NCBI GenBank assembly: GCA_017622925.1
Contig: JAGAQC010000036.1
Span: 1 to 47,523, forward strand
Direction: 5' to 3'
From: Ruminococcus sp.
GTDB lineage: Bacteria > Bacillota > Clostridia > Oscillospirales > Ruminococcaceae
DNA: 47,523 nucleotides
Made by a program: the position numbers and the translations under genes. The notes beneath the pieces are model-generated. The model searched no databases. It saw only the letters and a program-made list of their open reading frames with translations, and had not been told where the DNA came from. Every line of letters begins with the position of its first letter. Position 1 is the first letter of the stretch. Positions 1-8,642 of the stretch are shown here, piece by piece.

Positions 1-133
1 CGACAACAGAGATTCCAAAGGGGTCACCCCTTTGGCAGGGGGTGTGGGGTGACTCCCTACAGTGTAGGGAGATGTCACGAAGTGACAGAGGGTACGGGGC
101 GGTTAGCCAGCGTCCCCCACTAAAGTTGTAGGC
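1..133 (+). repeat. Family B palindromic repeat, copy B1, carrying a nested hairpin module
   Basis: Begins with CGACAACAGAGATTCC and the hairpin AAAGGGG/CCCCTTT, as in copies at 5485 and 40843 (reverse). The end, TCCCCCACTAAAGTTG, also matches the 40.8 kb copy. Between about 50 and 112 it carries extra hairpins (CTCCCTAC/GTAGGGAG at 53-71; TGTCAC/GTGACA at 73-87) that the other B copies lack. The left part of the element lies outside the window. Confidence 0.8.
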
Positions 134-148
134 GGTGCTTTTAAAATA

Positions 149-889
149 TCATTCTGCAATTCCGCTGATCGTGAAGTCCACCTCAACGGTCGTCCATGCG
201 GAAAAATCGTCGGGAGAAACTACCTGCGGAGAGTAGTTTTTACAAATATCAAGAGCGTTGCCGTCAGCATCGTAAAGCGCGCCCTCTGCGGAACGTCCGT
301 CGGCGGACGGCTCGTTTACCCATGTATTGAGGATATTTGCGCGGGTCTCCTTTCCGTCGTCGGAGGACGTATAGGGCTTCGAGGTCATCTCAACAGCCTT
401 GCCGTCAACTCTGATCTCGTTGACCGTGATAACAGCTCCGGGGAACATAGTCTCGCCGTCGGGTATCATTACCGCCATAAACGAAAGACCGCCCGGAATA
501 CAGGAGGTATCGTTCGCATCGCCTGTCGTATCGAAACGGAAACCGTTTGTATCTGCGGTTACGCTTACGGTATAATCGCCGTTGCCTGTGATCGGAACAA
601 CGCCTGCGTCATAAGAGAGCATTGACGTATTCGGATCGTCGTTCTTGCCCCAGTATTGTATCCACCACTGTCCGTCAACGATAGCAAGGTAGGCTTCGCC
701 CGACTTAGCCGCAATGGAATCCTCAAATTCAACGTCGTTTGCGTTTGCGGCAACGGGAACGCTGCTCTCGGGATCAGAAGCTTCGGAAGAACTTTCCGAG
801 CTTGACGACGACTTGTCGGAATCGCCGCAGGACGTTAAACAGCCGCATATCATCGCTGAGAGGAGCAGGCATGAGATCAATTTTTTCAT
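149..889 (-). CDS. Secreted lipoprotein with a predicted beta-sandwich (carbohydrate-binding-like) domain
   Basis: 246 aa. The N-terminus is a lipoprotein signal peptide with lipobox LTSC around residues 18-21, followed by a Ser/Asp/Glu-rich linker to about residue 45, so the product should be anchored on the outer face of the membrane. The rest (about 50-246) alternates short beta-strand-like segments rich in Gly, Thr, Val and Trp, with a Trp pair near residue 75 and the C-terminal pattern TTVEVDFTISG. This resembles non-catalytic carbohydrate-binding modules of ruminococcal enzymes, but I cannot name a family. The ATG has GAGG 8 nt upstream, and a promoter is visible at 960-988. It is monocistronic, divergent from the sugar-transport operon at 1427, and could bind a related glycan. 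Lipoprotein call is firm; the binding role is inference. Confidence 0.75.
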   Translation of the reverse strand: MKKLISCLLLSAMICGCLTSCGDSDKSSSSSESSSEASDPESSVPVAANANDVEFEDSIAAKSGEAYLAIVDGQWWIQYWGKNDDPNTSMLSYDAGVVPITGNGDYTVSVTADTNGFRFDTTGDANDTSCIPGGLSFMAVMIPDGETMFPGAVITVNEIRVDGKAVEMTSKPYTSSDDGKETRANILNTWVNEPSADGRSAEGALYDADGNALDICKNYSPQVVSPDDFSAWTTVEVDFTISGIAE

Positions 890-959
890 TGAGAAAACCT
901 CGTTTCTTTATTTTGCGCAAACGCCTGTAGAGGGTGATACGGCGTCTGCTGTTAATATT

Positions 960-988
960 ATAATACAAGATTTTCGGCTTAATTTCAA
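960..988 (-). promoter_or_regulatory. Sigma-A-type promoter for the lipoprotein gene at 889
   Basis: On the minus strand TTGAAA (983-988), a 17-bp spacer and TATTAT (960-965). It would start transcription near 953 and leave a leader of about 65 nt before the ATG at 889. Confidence 0.5.
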
Positions 989-1122
989 GATACTTAATAA
1001 ACAAACTTTATTATTTTTAAAATTCACGGTTTGTGCAAAACAGCGGAAATTCACCTTTTTGAAACACTTCTGTTATATATTTAGTACAGTTTTTGTGATT
1101 TTATTTCCTTTATAAAAACATT

Positions 1123-1320
1123 ATGTACCGTGTTCTTAATAAGGGAACGCCCTCTCTTGCAGGGCGTTCCCTCTCCCAAATCGGTTCACTGAACCGATTT
1201 GGGATTCACCCTTTGCGGAGCGCTTAAACGCTTTACGGGGCTTTGCCCCGCACCCCACCAGAGGCGCTGCCTCTGGACTCCGCCAAAGGGACACCGTCCC
1301 TTTGGAATCCCAATGTTAGA
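1123..1320 (+). repeat. Family A palindromic repeat, copy A1
   Basis: Starts ATGTACCGTGTTCTTAATAA and ends GGAATCCCAATGTTAG. It contains consecutive hairpins: GGGAACGCCCT/AGGGCGTTCCC (1143-1171), a variable stem CCCAAATCGGTTC/GAACCGATTTGGG (1175-1203), CGGGGC/GCCCCG, CCAGAGG/CCTCTGG and CCAAAGGGAC/GTCCCTTTGG. Related copies lie at 16522, 28748, 43470 (inverted) and 47393. With the two promoters it fills the 537-bp gap 890-1426; no gene is visible there. Confidence 0.9.
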
Positions 1321-1338
1321 TTCCTTATTACAACGGTC

Positions 1339-1367
1339 TTGACAATCAGCAGGAAATTTGTTATAAT
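1339..1367 (+). promoter_or_regulatory. Near-consensus promoter of the sugar-transport operon
   Basis: TTGACA (1339-1344), a 17-bp spacer and TATAAT (1362-1367), followed about 60 bp later by the GGGAGGTGG ribosome binding site of the first gene. This is a perfect sigma-A hexamer pair. No operator palindrome was recognised next to it. Confidence 0.85.
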
Positions 1368-1426
1368 TGTTAGTAAAGAATTATGCAGTTTAACCGACTT
1401 TTTTCTGTGAGGGAGGTGGGAATTTA

Positions 1427-4369
1427 TTGAAAATCAAAGAATTTTTCAGCCGTGCAGCATCGGTAATTCTTACAAGCCTGACAGCCTTATCCTGCCTGAC
1501 GGCTTATTCCGCTTATGCCGAGGACAGCGACACGGCTCTCAACAGCTCCGATTACTACTTTATAGAACCTATAGACACGGGAATCCCCACCTACAGCGAA
1601 TACTACGATAAATATGTCTCAGAAAACCGTCCCGATACGGAAATACTTATCGGCGGCGCAGAGCATGTCCTTGCGGAAAACGGCGAATTTTCCACAGGCA
1701 GCTACGGCGCAGACGGCATTATCCGAGAAAACGTCCTTATCTGGGAGAGCAGCGGCGGCGACCTCGCTTATGAGATAAACGTCCCCGAAACAGGTATATA
1801 CTGCCTTGGCATGAGCTATTTCCCCATTGAATCAAACAGCAGTCACATCGAGCTGTCAATGAAAATAGACGGTCTCACGCCTTACGATACGGCTTCACGC
1901 ATAACTCTCAATCGGGTATGGGTCAACGAGAACGATATTTATACCGATTCACGGGGAAATCAGGTTCGCCCCTCTCAGGTGCAAAAGGGCATGTGGCTGG
2001 AGACCGTTGTCGGAGATGTTGACGGTCTTTTCGGCGACCCCCTGTTCTTCTACCTTGAAAAGGGAACTCATGAAATAAGCTTTTCCTCCGAGCGTGCCGA
2101 ATTTGCCATAGAGTATCTGAAATTCTTCAATCCAAAGGAGCTGCCCTCTTACAGCGAATATAAAAATGCCGTAAACGCTCCCGTTTCCGTTGAAAATACG
2201 GCTTCAAGGCTTATCCGTATCGAGGGGGAAGCGGCAGACTACAAGTCCGATTCGACACTCTGCCCTGCCTCCGACAATTCAAGCTATCTGACTTCGCCCT
2301 CCGACCCCGTAAAGGTAGTCTACAACACCTTGGGCAGCGGAAACTGGAAAAAAGCCCTCCAATCTGCCGCATGGACGATTTCGGCTGAGGAAGTCGGCGA
2401 GGGCGGCTGGTTCAGACTTGGTATCAAGTCACGTCAGAATCAAATGAGAGGATTCTATTCAAACAGACGTATCTATATTGACGGCGAAGTTCCCTGCAAG
2501 GAGCTTGATCAGGTACGCTTTTTCTACGATAACGACTGGAACGTTGTTACGCCGCAGACTGCGGACGGCGAGGATATTTATGTCTACCTCGAGGGCGGAA
2601 AGGAATATACGATAACTATGGAATGCGTCCCCGGCGAGATAGGGAACTCCCTCCGCAGGCTGAACGATGTCATTAACGACCTTAACACGTACTACCGCAA
2701 AATACTTATGATAACAGGTCCGTCCCCCGACAAATACACCGATTACTACGTACACGAAAAAATACCAGACCTTGTTGAGGAGTTCGACCGCATTTCAAAC
2801 GAGCTTACCGCTATTCAGGACGAAATAGAGGGCTTGTCAGGCACGGCAGGCTCGGAGGCGGCTGCTCTTGAAACTATGGCGGTCATTCTTGACAAATGCG
2901 TTAAAAAGCCGCTGAAAATACCGTCGTATCTCTCGCAGATAAAGAACAACATCGCCTCTGTTTCCGCATGGATGCGCGATTACAGAGATCAGCCCTTAGA
3001 GCTTGACTACATTGAGCTTGCTTCTGCCGACATGAAATTTGCGGACTGCAAGGAAAAGCTCGGCAGCTCCATAAGCTTCAGCTTAAAGAGCTTTTTCGGC
3101 TCTTTCTTCGAGGATTACACCACCCTCTCGGACGTAAGCGGAGAGGAGTCGATAGACGTATGGGTCGCCCTCGGACGAGATCAGGCGCAGGTCGTCAAAG
3201 AAATGACCGAAAACGACTTCATGCAGGAATACAATATCCCCATTTCCGTAAATCTTGTTACAGGCGGCGTTGTTGAGGCTACTTTAGCAGGAAAAGGTCC
3301 TGATGTTGCTCTTTTCCTCGGCGGAGAATTTCCCGTGAACCTTGCAGCGCGCGATCTGCTTGTCGATATTTCCCAACACCCCGATTTTGGCGAAGTAACG
3401 TCCCGTTTCCGTGAGACTGCGATGACTCCCTATGAGTACAACGGCGGCACATACGGTCTGCCCGTAAGTCAGACGTTCCCCATGATGTTCTACCGCACTG
3501 ACGTTCTTTCGGAACTGGGGTTCACGTCCCCTCCCGAAACGTGGGACGACCTTATAGACATGCTGCCTGCATTGCAGCGAAACTACATGTCCGTGGGACT
3601 TATCCTGCCGCCTGCAAACATCGCTCCGTCTACGGAGGCAGGTCACACCTTTGCCATGCTCCTGCTCCAGAAAGGCAAAAACTACTACAACGACGATCTT
3701 TCGGCTTCGACCTTTGATTCTATAGAAGCCGTACAGTCTTTCGAGGAATGGACGGACTTCTACACAAAATACAGCTTCTCTCAGACTTATGACGCGTTCA
3801 GCCGTTTCAGAACGGGCGAATATCCTATAGTTATCGCAAATTATACGTTTTACAATCAGCTTACCGCAGCGTCCCCCGAGATAAAGGGTCTGTGGAACTT
3901 CTGTCAAGTCCCCGGAACTGAAAGGGCGGACGGTACTATCTCCCACGCCGCAAATTCTACAGGCGCAGGAGCGGTCATCTTCAAGCAGGTCAAAAACAAG
4001 GAAAATGCGTGGAAGTTTATCAAATGGTTCACGGAAACCGAAACTCAGGCAGAATACGGCGCACAAACAGAGGGACTTCTCGGAACTATGGGACGATTCG
4101 ACACGGCAAACGTTGAAGCGTTGTCCCGTCTTTCATGGTCTGCCGACGAGCTTGAACGTCTGTACGATCAGCAGGAGGAGCTTGCGGAAATACCCGTAAT
4201 TCCGTCCTCCTACGCAGTCACAAGAAATATCATGAACGCTTTCAGAGAAACGGTAAACGAGCTTCAAAACCCTCGCGATACTCTGATATGGTACAACCGT
4301 GACATAAACGACGAAATTGCGAGAAAGCGTAAAGACCTCGGTCTCGATACCGAAAATGAGGAGGGATAA
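1427..4369 (+). CDS. Large carbohydrate ABC transporter solute-binding protein with N-terminal beta-sandwich extension
   Basis: 980 aa, secreted. A signal peptide ends near AYA-ED (residues 29-33); no convincing lipobox follows. Residues about 575-960 are a family 1 extracellular solute-binding domain: SIDVWVALGRDQ, then GPDVALFLGG, YGLPVSQTFPMMFYRTDVL and a C-terminal WKFIKWFTE segment. The first 570 residues are not part of a normal binding protein (usually about 400-450 aa). They hold two beta-rich, carbohydrate-binding-like stretches (about 50-240 and 260-400) and a helical stretch (about 400-560). The start is TTG at 1427, chosen because GGGAGGTGG ends 7 nt upstream and no ATG fits. It is the first gene of the operon. 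The substrate is presumably an oligosaccharide; its identity cannot be read. Confidence 0.88.
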   Translation: MKIKEFFSRAASVILTSLTALSCLTAYSAYAEDSDTALNSSDYYFIEPIDTGIPTYSEYYDKYVSENRPDTEILIGGAEHVLAENGEFSTGSYGADGIIRENVLIWESSGGDLAYEINVPETGIYCLGMSYFPIESNSSHIELSMKIDGLTPYDTASRITLNRVWVNENDIYTDSRGNQVRPSQVQKGMWLETVVGDVDGLFGDPLFFYLEKGTHEISFSSERAEFAIEYLKFFNPKELPSYSEYKNAVNAPVSVENTASRLIRIEGEAADYKSDSTLCPASDNSSYLTSPSDPVKVVYNTLGSGNWKKALQSAAWTISAEEVGEGGWFRLGIKSRQNQMRGFYSNRRIYIDGEVPCKELDQVRFFYDNDWNVVTPQTADGEDIYVYLEGGKEYTITMECVPGEIGNSLRRLNDVINDLNTYYRKILMITGPSPDKYTDYYVHEKIPDLVEEFDRISNELTAIQDEIEGLSGTAGSEAAALETMAVILDKCVKKPLKIPSYLSQIKNNIASVSAWMRDYRDQPLELDYIELASADMKFADCKEKLGSSISFSLKSFFGSFFEDYTTLSDVSGEESIDVWVALGRDQAQVVKEMTENDFMQEYNIPISVNLVTGGVVEATLAGKGPDVALFLGGEFPVNLAARDLLVDISQHPDFGEVTSRFRETAMTPYEYNGGTYGLPVSQTFPMMFYRTDVLSELGFTSPPETWDDLIDMLPALQRNYMSVGLILPPANIAPSTEAGHTFAMLLLQKGKNYYNDDLSASTFDSIEAVQSFEEWTDFYTKYSFSQTYDAFSRFRTGEYPIVIANYTFYNQLTAASPEIKGLWNFCQVPGTERADGTISHAANSTGAGAVIFKQVKNKENAWKFIKWFTETETQAEYGAQTEGLLGTMGRFDTANVEALSRLSWSADELERLYDQQEELAEIPVIPSSYAVTRNIMNAFRETVNELQNPRDTLIWYNRDINDEIARKRKDLGLDTENEEG

Positions 4370-4370
4370 T

Positions 4371-5312
4371 ATGGCTCGTATCGCAGACGAGGACATCGGC
4401 AAGCGTACTAAAAAAGAGGAACGAGCCATGCTGTGGCGTTCCGTAAAAAAGAACAAGGCGTGTTATGCCATGCTCGCTCCTTTCATGATATTTTTTATCG
4501 TTTTTACGGTGATTCCCGTTGTAATGTCCCTGCCTATGGGATTCACGGACTTCAACATGGCGCAAACTCCGAAATTTGTGGGACTTTCAAATTATACAAC
4601 CCTTTTCCTTTCGGATAAGATATTTATAGAATCCATAAGAGTTACGATAGTTTTCGCTCTTTTTACAGGTCCTGTCAGCTATGTGCTGTGTTTCCTGCTT
4701 GCATGGCTCATAAACGAGCTTCACCCGAAGCTTAAAACTATCTTTACCCTGATATTTTACGCCCCCTCTATGGCGAACGTTTACACGGTATGGCAGATAA
4801 TTTTCAGCGGCGATATGAACGGTTATGTAAACTCTTTCCTTTTTAATCTGGGACTTATCAACGCTCCCGTTCAATGGCTCACCGACGGAAAATATATCTT
4901 GGGCGTATGTATCGTCGTTCAGCTTTGGATCTCCCTCGGAGCAGGCTTTCTTGCGCTCCGTGCAGGCTTTCAGAACATCGACCGCTCCATGTACGAGGCA
5001 GGAGCTATCGAGGGCATTAGAACTCGCTGGCAGGAGCTTATCTACATCGTTATCCCCTCTATGAGACCGCAGCTCATGTTCGCCGCAGTTATGCAGATAG
5101 TAAGCTCCTTTACAGCAGGAACGGTCGCGCAGAATTTAGTCGGCTTTCCAAGTACCGACTACAAGGCGCATACCATAATGACCCACGCCTATGACTACGG
5201 CTGGGTCCGCTACGAAATGGGCTACGCTTCGGCAATATGTATGGTTCTTTTCGTTGTAATGTTCCTGTGCAGCAGGCTGATAAGCAAAGTTCTCGGCAAA
5301 TATACGGACTAA
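4371..5312 (+). CDS. Sugar ABC transporter permease (MalF/LplB-type), first pair
   Basis: 313 aa. Start ATG 4371 follows the stop of the binding-protein gene by 1 nt and has GAGGAGGG upstream. A basic cytoplasmic N-terminus precedes about six membrane segments (first near residues 35-57, APFMIFFIVFTVIPVVMS). The EAA loop that docks on the ATPase is EAGAIEGIRTRWQELIYIVI around residue 210. It belongs to the inner-membrane channel for the sugar captured by the upstream protein and should pair with the permease at 5606. No ATP-binding subunit is encoded nearby. Confidence 0.93.
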   Translation: MARIADEDIGKRTKKEERAMLWRSVKKNKACYAMLAPFMIFFIVFTVIPVVMSLPMGFTDFNMAQTPKFVGLSNYTTLFLSDKIFIESIRVTIVFALFTGPVSYVLCFLLAWLINELHPKLKTIFTLIFYAPSMANVYTVWQIIFSGDMNGYVNSFLFNLGLINAPVQWLTDGKYILGVCIVVQLWISLGAGFLALRAGFQNIDRSMYEAGAIEGIRTRWQELIYIVIPSMRPQLMFAAVMQIVSSFTAGTVAQNLVGFPSTDYKAHTIMTHAYDYGWVRYEMGYASAICMVLFVVMFLCSRLISKVLGKYTD

Positions 5313-5320
5313 AAAGCACG

Positions 5321-5585
5321 AAAATCAATTTTAAGGTTTACAGTAAATTTATACAGAGGATTTTGTTATCCTTTATTTTCTGTTAAAGATGTAACTCTTG
5401 GTGTCCATTCTCGTGAATTGGACTGTGAAAATCATGGAAACTAACAGCATCGTGCTGATTTGGGGATTTTCACAGCCCAATTCACGACAACAGAGATTCC
5501 AAAGGGGTCACCCCTTTGGCAGGGGGTCAGGGGGACAGAGTCCCCCTGCGTAAGTTTCCCGTAAAAACTTTAAAAATTGATTTTA
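5321..5585 (+). repeat. Family B palindromic repeat, copy B2, between two permease genes
   Basis: Outer imperfect inverted repeat AAAATCAATTTT (5321-5338 against 5564-5584). Inside is a 23-bp hairpin with one mismatch at position 12 (5411-5433 against 5465-5487, TCGTGAATTGG.../...CCAATTCACGA), then the family core CGACAACAGAGATTCC (from 5485), the hairpin CCAAAGGGG/CCCCTTTGG and AGGGGGAC/GTCCCCCT. It fills almost all of the 293-bp gap 5313-5605, which has no gene. Being inside an operon, it must be transcribed. Confidence 0.85.
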
Positions 5586-5605
5586 CTGACTAAGGAGGCG
5601 GAATA

Positions 5606-6484
5606 ATGGCTGAAGTAAATACCTCGGAGCTAAAGGCTTCAAACAGACAGGCAGGCAGAAAAACAGGCGGAACTGTCGCTATCTTTGTATTTCTCCTTAT
5701 CGCAGGTATCTTCATGCTCCTGCCCATATATCTTACTGTTGTAATGTCCGTGAAGCCTGTCGAGGAACTGTTTATTTTTCCTCCTAAGCTCTATGCAATG
5801 CGCCCTACCCTCTCCAACTTCGGCGATATGTTCGACGCGCTCAAAAGTAACCGTGTGCCGTTTTCAAGATACGTGTTCAACTCCGTTGCCGTCACGGTTT
5901 CGGTAACAGCGCTGCAATGCGTTTTCGCTTCAATGGCGGCGTTCGTGCTTGCAAAATGCAGATTCCCCGGCGGAAAGCTTATCAACAGCGTTATCGTTGT
6001 TTCCCTGCTTTATCAGAGCAACGTCATTTACATAATGCAGTACATGGTAATGTCGAAGCTGGGACTTATAGACAACCCCCTTGCGCTGATCCTTCCCTCC
6101 GTAGCCTCTCCTATGGGTCTTTTCCTCATGAGACAATCTATAAGTCAGATTCCCGATTCCATGATAGAAGCGGCTAAGGTGGACGGCGCAGGACTTTTCC
6201 GCATCTGCTGGCAGATAGTCATGCCCAATCAGAAGCCTGCCCTTATGACACTTATTATTTTCGCATTTCAGTCTGCATGGAATATCCAGTCGGGTACTAT
6301 GGTATTTCAGGAGCAGTACAAAATGCTTCCGACCGTTGTTACTCAGGCGGCGGCTTCGGGACTTGCACGAGCAGGCGTTGCTATGGCGGCGGCTGTATTC
6401 ATGCTCGTTCCCCCGATAGTCGTATTCATGCTCGCTCAGAGACAGGTCATCGAGACTATGGCTCACTCGGGTATCAAGGATTAA
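5606..6484 (+). CDS. Sugar ABC transporter permease (MalG-type), first pair
   Basis: 292 aa. The ATG has AGGAGG 7 nt upstream. About six membrane segments, the first near residues 24-48, and an EAA loop EAAKVDGAGLFRICWQIVMP around residue 190; the C-terminus ETMAHSGIKD is typical of MalG-like proteins. Partner of the permease at 4371 in the inner membrane. The 293-bp repeat-filled gap before it is unusual within such an operon. Confidence 0.93.
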   Translation: MAEVNTSELKASNRQAGRKTGGTVAIFVFLLIAGIFMLLPIYLTVVMSVKPVEELFIFPPKLYAMRPTLSNFGDMFDALKSNRVPFSRYVFNSVAVTVSVTALQCVFASMAAFVLAKCRFPGGKLINSVIVVSLLYQSNVIYIMQYMVMSKLGLIDNPLALILPSVASPMGLFLMRQSISQIPDSMIEAAKVDGAGLFRICWQIVMPNQKPALMTLIIFAFQSAWNIQSGTMVFQEQYKMLPTVVTQAAASGLARAGVAMAAAVFMLVPPIVVFMLAQRQVIETMAHSGIKD

Positions 6485-6496
6485 GGGGGGGCGGCA

Positions 6497-7993
6497 ATGA
6501 AAAGGAATCTTATAAAACTTGCGTTCTCCGCTGTTTCGGCTGTGCTGCTGTGCGGCAGTTTAACGGCTTTTGCCGTTTCCGCAGCCGAACCATATGACGT
6601 TTACAACTACGACCGCTGGGGCGACGCTATCCCCTCTCAGGCAGGCTACATTGCGGAACGCGCCGTTTCGGGCTACGATCTGGGGATAGGCGCAATGGAT
6701 ACCCCGTCGGATATTTTCTATGCCTTTGACGACAATTTCTATATAGTCGATACGGGAAATAACCGCATTATTGCCGTAAACGGCGAGTTTAACGAAGTTG
6801 TGAGGGTCTATGACGGCTTTAAAATGCCCGACGGCTCGGAAACTGCTCTGAAAAAGCCGATGGGAGTCTATATTTCGGCGGAAAATCAGCTTATGTATAT
6901 CGCCGACAACGAAAATTCCCGTGTTCTCGTAAGCGACCTTGACGGAAATGTGGTAAACGAAATAACAAAGCCCTCCTCTGAGGTCTACGACAGCAAGCGG
7001 ACGTTTCTCCCTCAGCGCGTCATCGCTGATAAGGCAGGGAACGTGTACGTAGTTCTCAACAATATCACAACAGGCGCGGCAATGTTTAATTCAGACGGCG
7101 AATTTACGGGATTCTACGGAGCGAACCGAGTTCAGCCTACAGCCGAGATAATCGGCGATTACTTCTCAAATCTCTTTATGTCGGAAAAAAAACGTGCAAG
7201 GCGTGTCAGAAACGTCCCCACAGGCATCACAAGCTTTGATATTGACGGCGATTTTATTTTCACCTGCACTTCCTCGTCAACTCAGACTACCGACACCGTT
7301 AAGAAGCTCAACGCAGCAGGAAAAAACATTTTCGCCAAAATGGAACTTGCTTTCGGGGACTATACGCCCGTGTACGACACCTCGCAGAATAAGCTCCTTG
7401 CCCCTGCTATCGTTGATATTGACATTGCGGAGGACGGCAATATAAACTGTCTCGACCTCACTACGGGACGTATTTTCCAGTATGACGAGGACTGCAATCT
7501 GCTGTTTATCGCAGGCACGAAAGCTAATCAGGTAGGCGGCTTCAAGCAGGCTGCCGCCCTTGAATCGAGGGGCGATAAGCTGTACGTGACAGACGCTTTA
7601 AAAGACACCGTAACGATTTTCGCAGAGACTGAGTTCGGCAAAATAGTCCACGAAGCCTCTGCGCTCCATAACGGCGGCTACTATGAAGAAGCTCTCGAAC
7701 CGTGGCTGGAAGTGCTGAAACGTGACGGAAATTACCGCCGCGCATATCTCGGCGTTGCGGCGGCTAAACTGCGTTCGGGCGAATACAAGGAAGCCATGAA
7801 GTACGCCAAGCTTGCGGACGCAGGCGGCATTTACAACAAGGCGTTCGAGGGTTATCGAATGGAATTTATCAAAGAAAACTTCGAGCTTATCGTTTTAGCC
7901 GTAATTATTCTTGCAATTGCACTGTTTGTATCGAGCCGCAAATCGAAAAAACGCCGCAGCCGAGGTTCGGCAGGAAAGCGAAAGGAGGGATAG
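6497..7993 (+). CDS. Membrane-anchored extracytoplasmic NHL beta-propeller protein with TPR repeats
   Basis: 498 aa. A signal peptide (residues 1-30, cleavage near VSA-AEP) is followed by NHL-type propeller repeats (about 55-390) with motifs such as FYIVDTGNNRIIAVN and LMYIADNENSRVLV. Residues about 390-455 form one or two tetratricopeptide repeats (YYEEALEPWLEVLKRDGNYR). A single membrane helix (about 462-482) and a basic tail follow, so the propeller should face outside. It lies 12 nt after the permease gene and 3 nt before the Yip1 gene. Its role is unknown; binding to glycan or to the transporter complex is inferred from the setting only. Confidence 0.8.
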   Translation: MKRNLIKLAFSAVSAVLLCGSLTAFAVSAAEPYDVYNYDRWGDAIPSQAGYIAERAVSGYDLGIGAMDTPSDIFYAFDDNFYIVDTGNNRIIAVNGEFNEVVRVYDGFKMPDGSETALKKPMGVYISAENQLMYIADNENSRVLVSDLDGNVVNEITKPSSEVYDSKRTFLPQRVIADKAGNVYVVLNNITTGAAMFNSDGEFTGFYGANRVQPTAEIIGDYFSNLFMSEKKRARRVRNVPTGITSFDIDGDFIFTCTSSSTQTTDTVKKLNAAGKNIFAKMELAFGDYTPVYDTSQNKLLAPAIVDIDIAEDGNINCLDLTTGRIFQYDEDCNLLFIAGTKANQVGGFKQAAALESRGDKLYVTDALKDTVTIFAETEFGKIVHEASALHNGGYYEEALEPWLEVLKRDGNYRRAYLGVAAAKLRSGEYKEAMKYAKLADAGGIYNKAFEGYRMEFIKENFELIVLAVIILAIALFVSSRKSKKRRSRGSAGKRKEG

Positions 7994-7996
7994 CTT

Positions 7997-8626
7997 ATGA
8001 TGGAGCTTAGTCCCGTACAATGGGTAAAACACGCCGTTACTCACCCCGTAGAGGGCTTTGAGGACATGCGCTGGAAAAAATCAGGTTCGCTGAAAATAGC
8101 CTTTTTCATAGTATTTCTGCTGTTCCTCGCGCTGATAGCCACCGACAGACTTTTCGGCTTTCAGTTTTATGTGACCTATGATAAAATATTAAATATAATT
8201 CCATACATAATTCGGAGCTTCGTGCTTTTCGGCGCATGGGTGGTCGGCAACTGGGCGGTATGCACGTTGCTTGACGGCGAGGGTACGATGAGAAATATCT
8301 GCATTTACAGTGCCTACGCGCTTGTACCGTACATTTCGCAAATGCTGCTGAACACTTTCCTTTCGCACTTTCTTATTCGGGACGAAGTTGTATTCATGCA
8401 GGCAATACAAATGATCGGCACAGGTTGGACCGTCATACTGCTTTTCTCGGCAATAAGATCGGTACACCAGTATTCTTTCGGAAAGACCGTTCTCGCCGTA
8501 ATACTGACCATTGCGGCAATGCTTATCATGCTGTTTCTGCTCGTTCTGCTGCTGTCCCTGATACAGCAGGTGTATATTTTCTTCTCGACCATATTCACCG
8601 AAATATCCTATCGGTTAAGGACATGA
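7997..8626 (+). CDS. Yip1-family integral membrane protein
   Basis: 209 aa with five predicted membrane segments (about residues 33-51, 70-90, 99-117, 135-155, 165-190). The N-terminal [26 protein letters not shown], interrupted before the first helix, is typical of bacterial Yip1-domain (YIP1 family) proteins. Start ATG 7997 has AAAGGAGGG with 8-nt spacing; a second ATG at 8000 is possible. Genes of this kind recur next to DUF5696 and sugar-permease genes in Firmicutes. The function is not known. Confidence 0.72.
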   Translation: MMELSPVQWVKHAVTHPVEGFEDMRWKKSGSLKIAFFIVFLLFLALIATDRLFGFQFYVTYDKILNIIPYIIRSFVLFGAWVVGNWAVCTLLDGEGTMRNICIYSAYALVPYISQMLLNTFLSHFLIRDEVVFMQAIQMIGTGWTVILLFSAIRSVHQYSFGKTVLAVILTIAAMLIMLFLLVLLLSLIQQVYIFFSTIFTEISYRLRT

Positions 8627-8642
8627 ACGGGAGGTGTGGATC

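Noticed and set aside
3284-4066. 260-codon minus-strand reading frame inside the binding-protein gene
   Set aside because: Antisense shadow with Cys/Arg-rich composition and no ribosome binding site.
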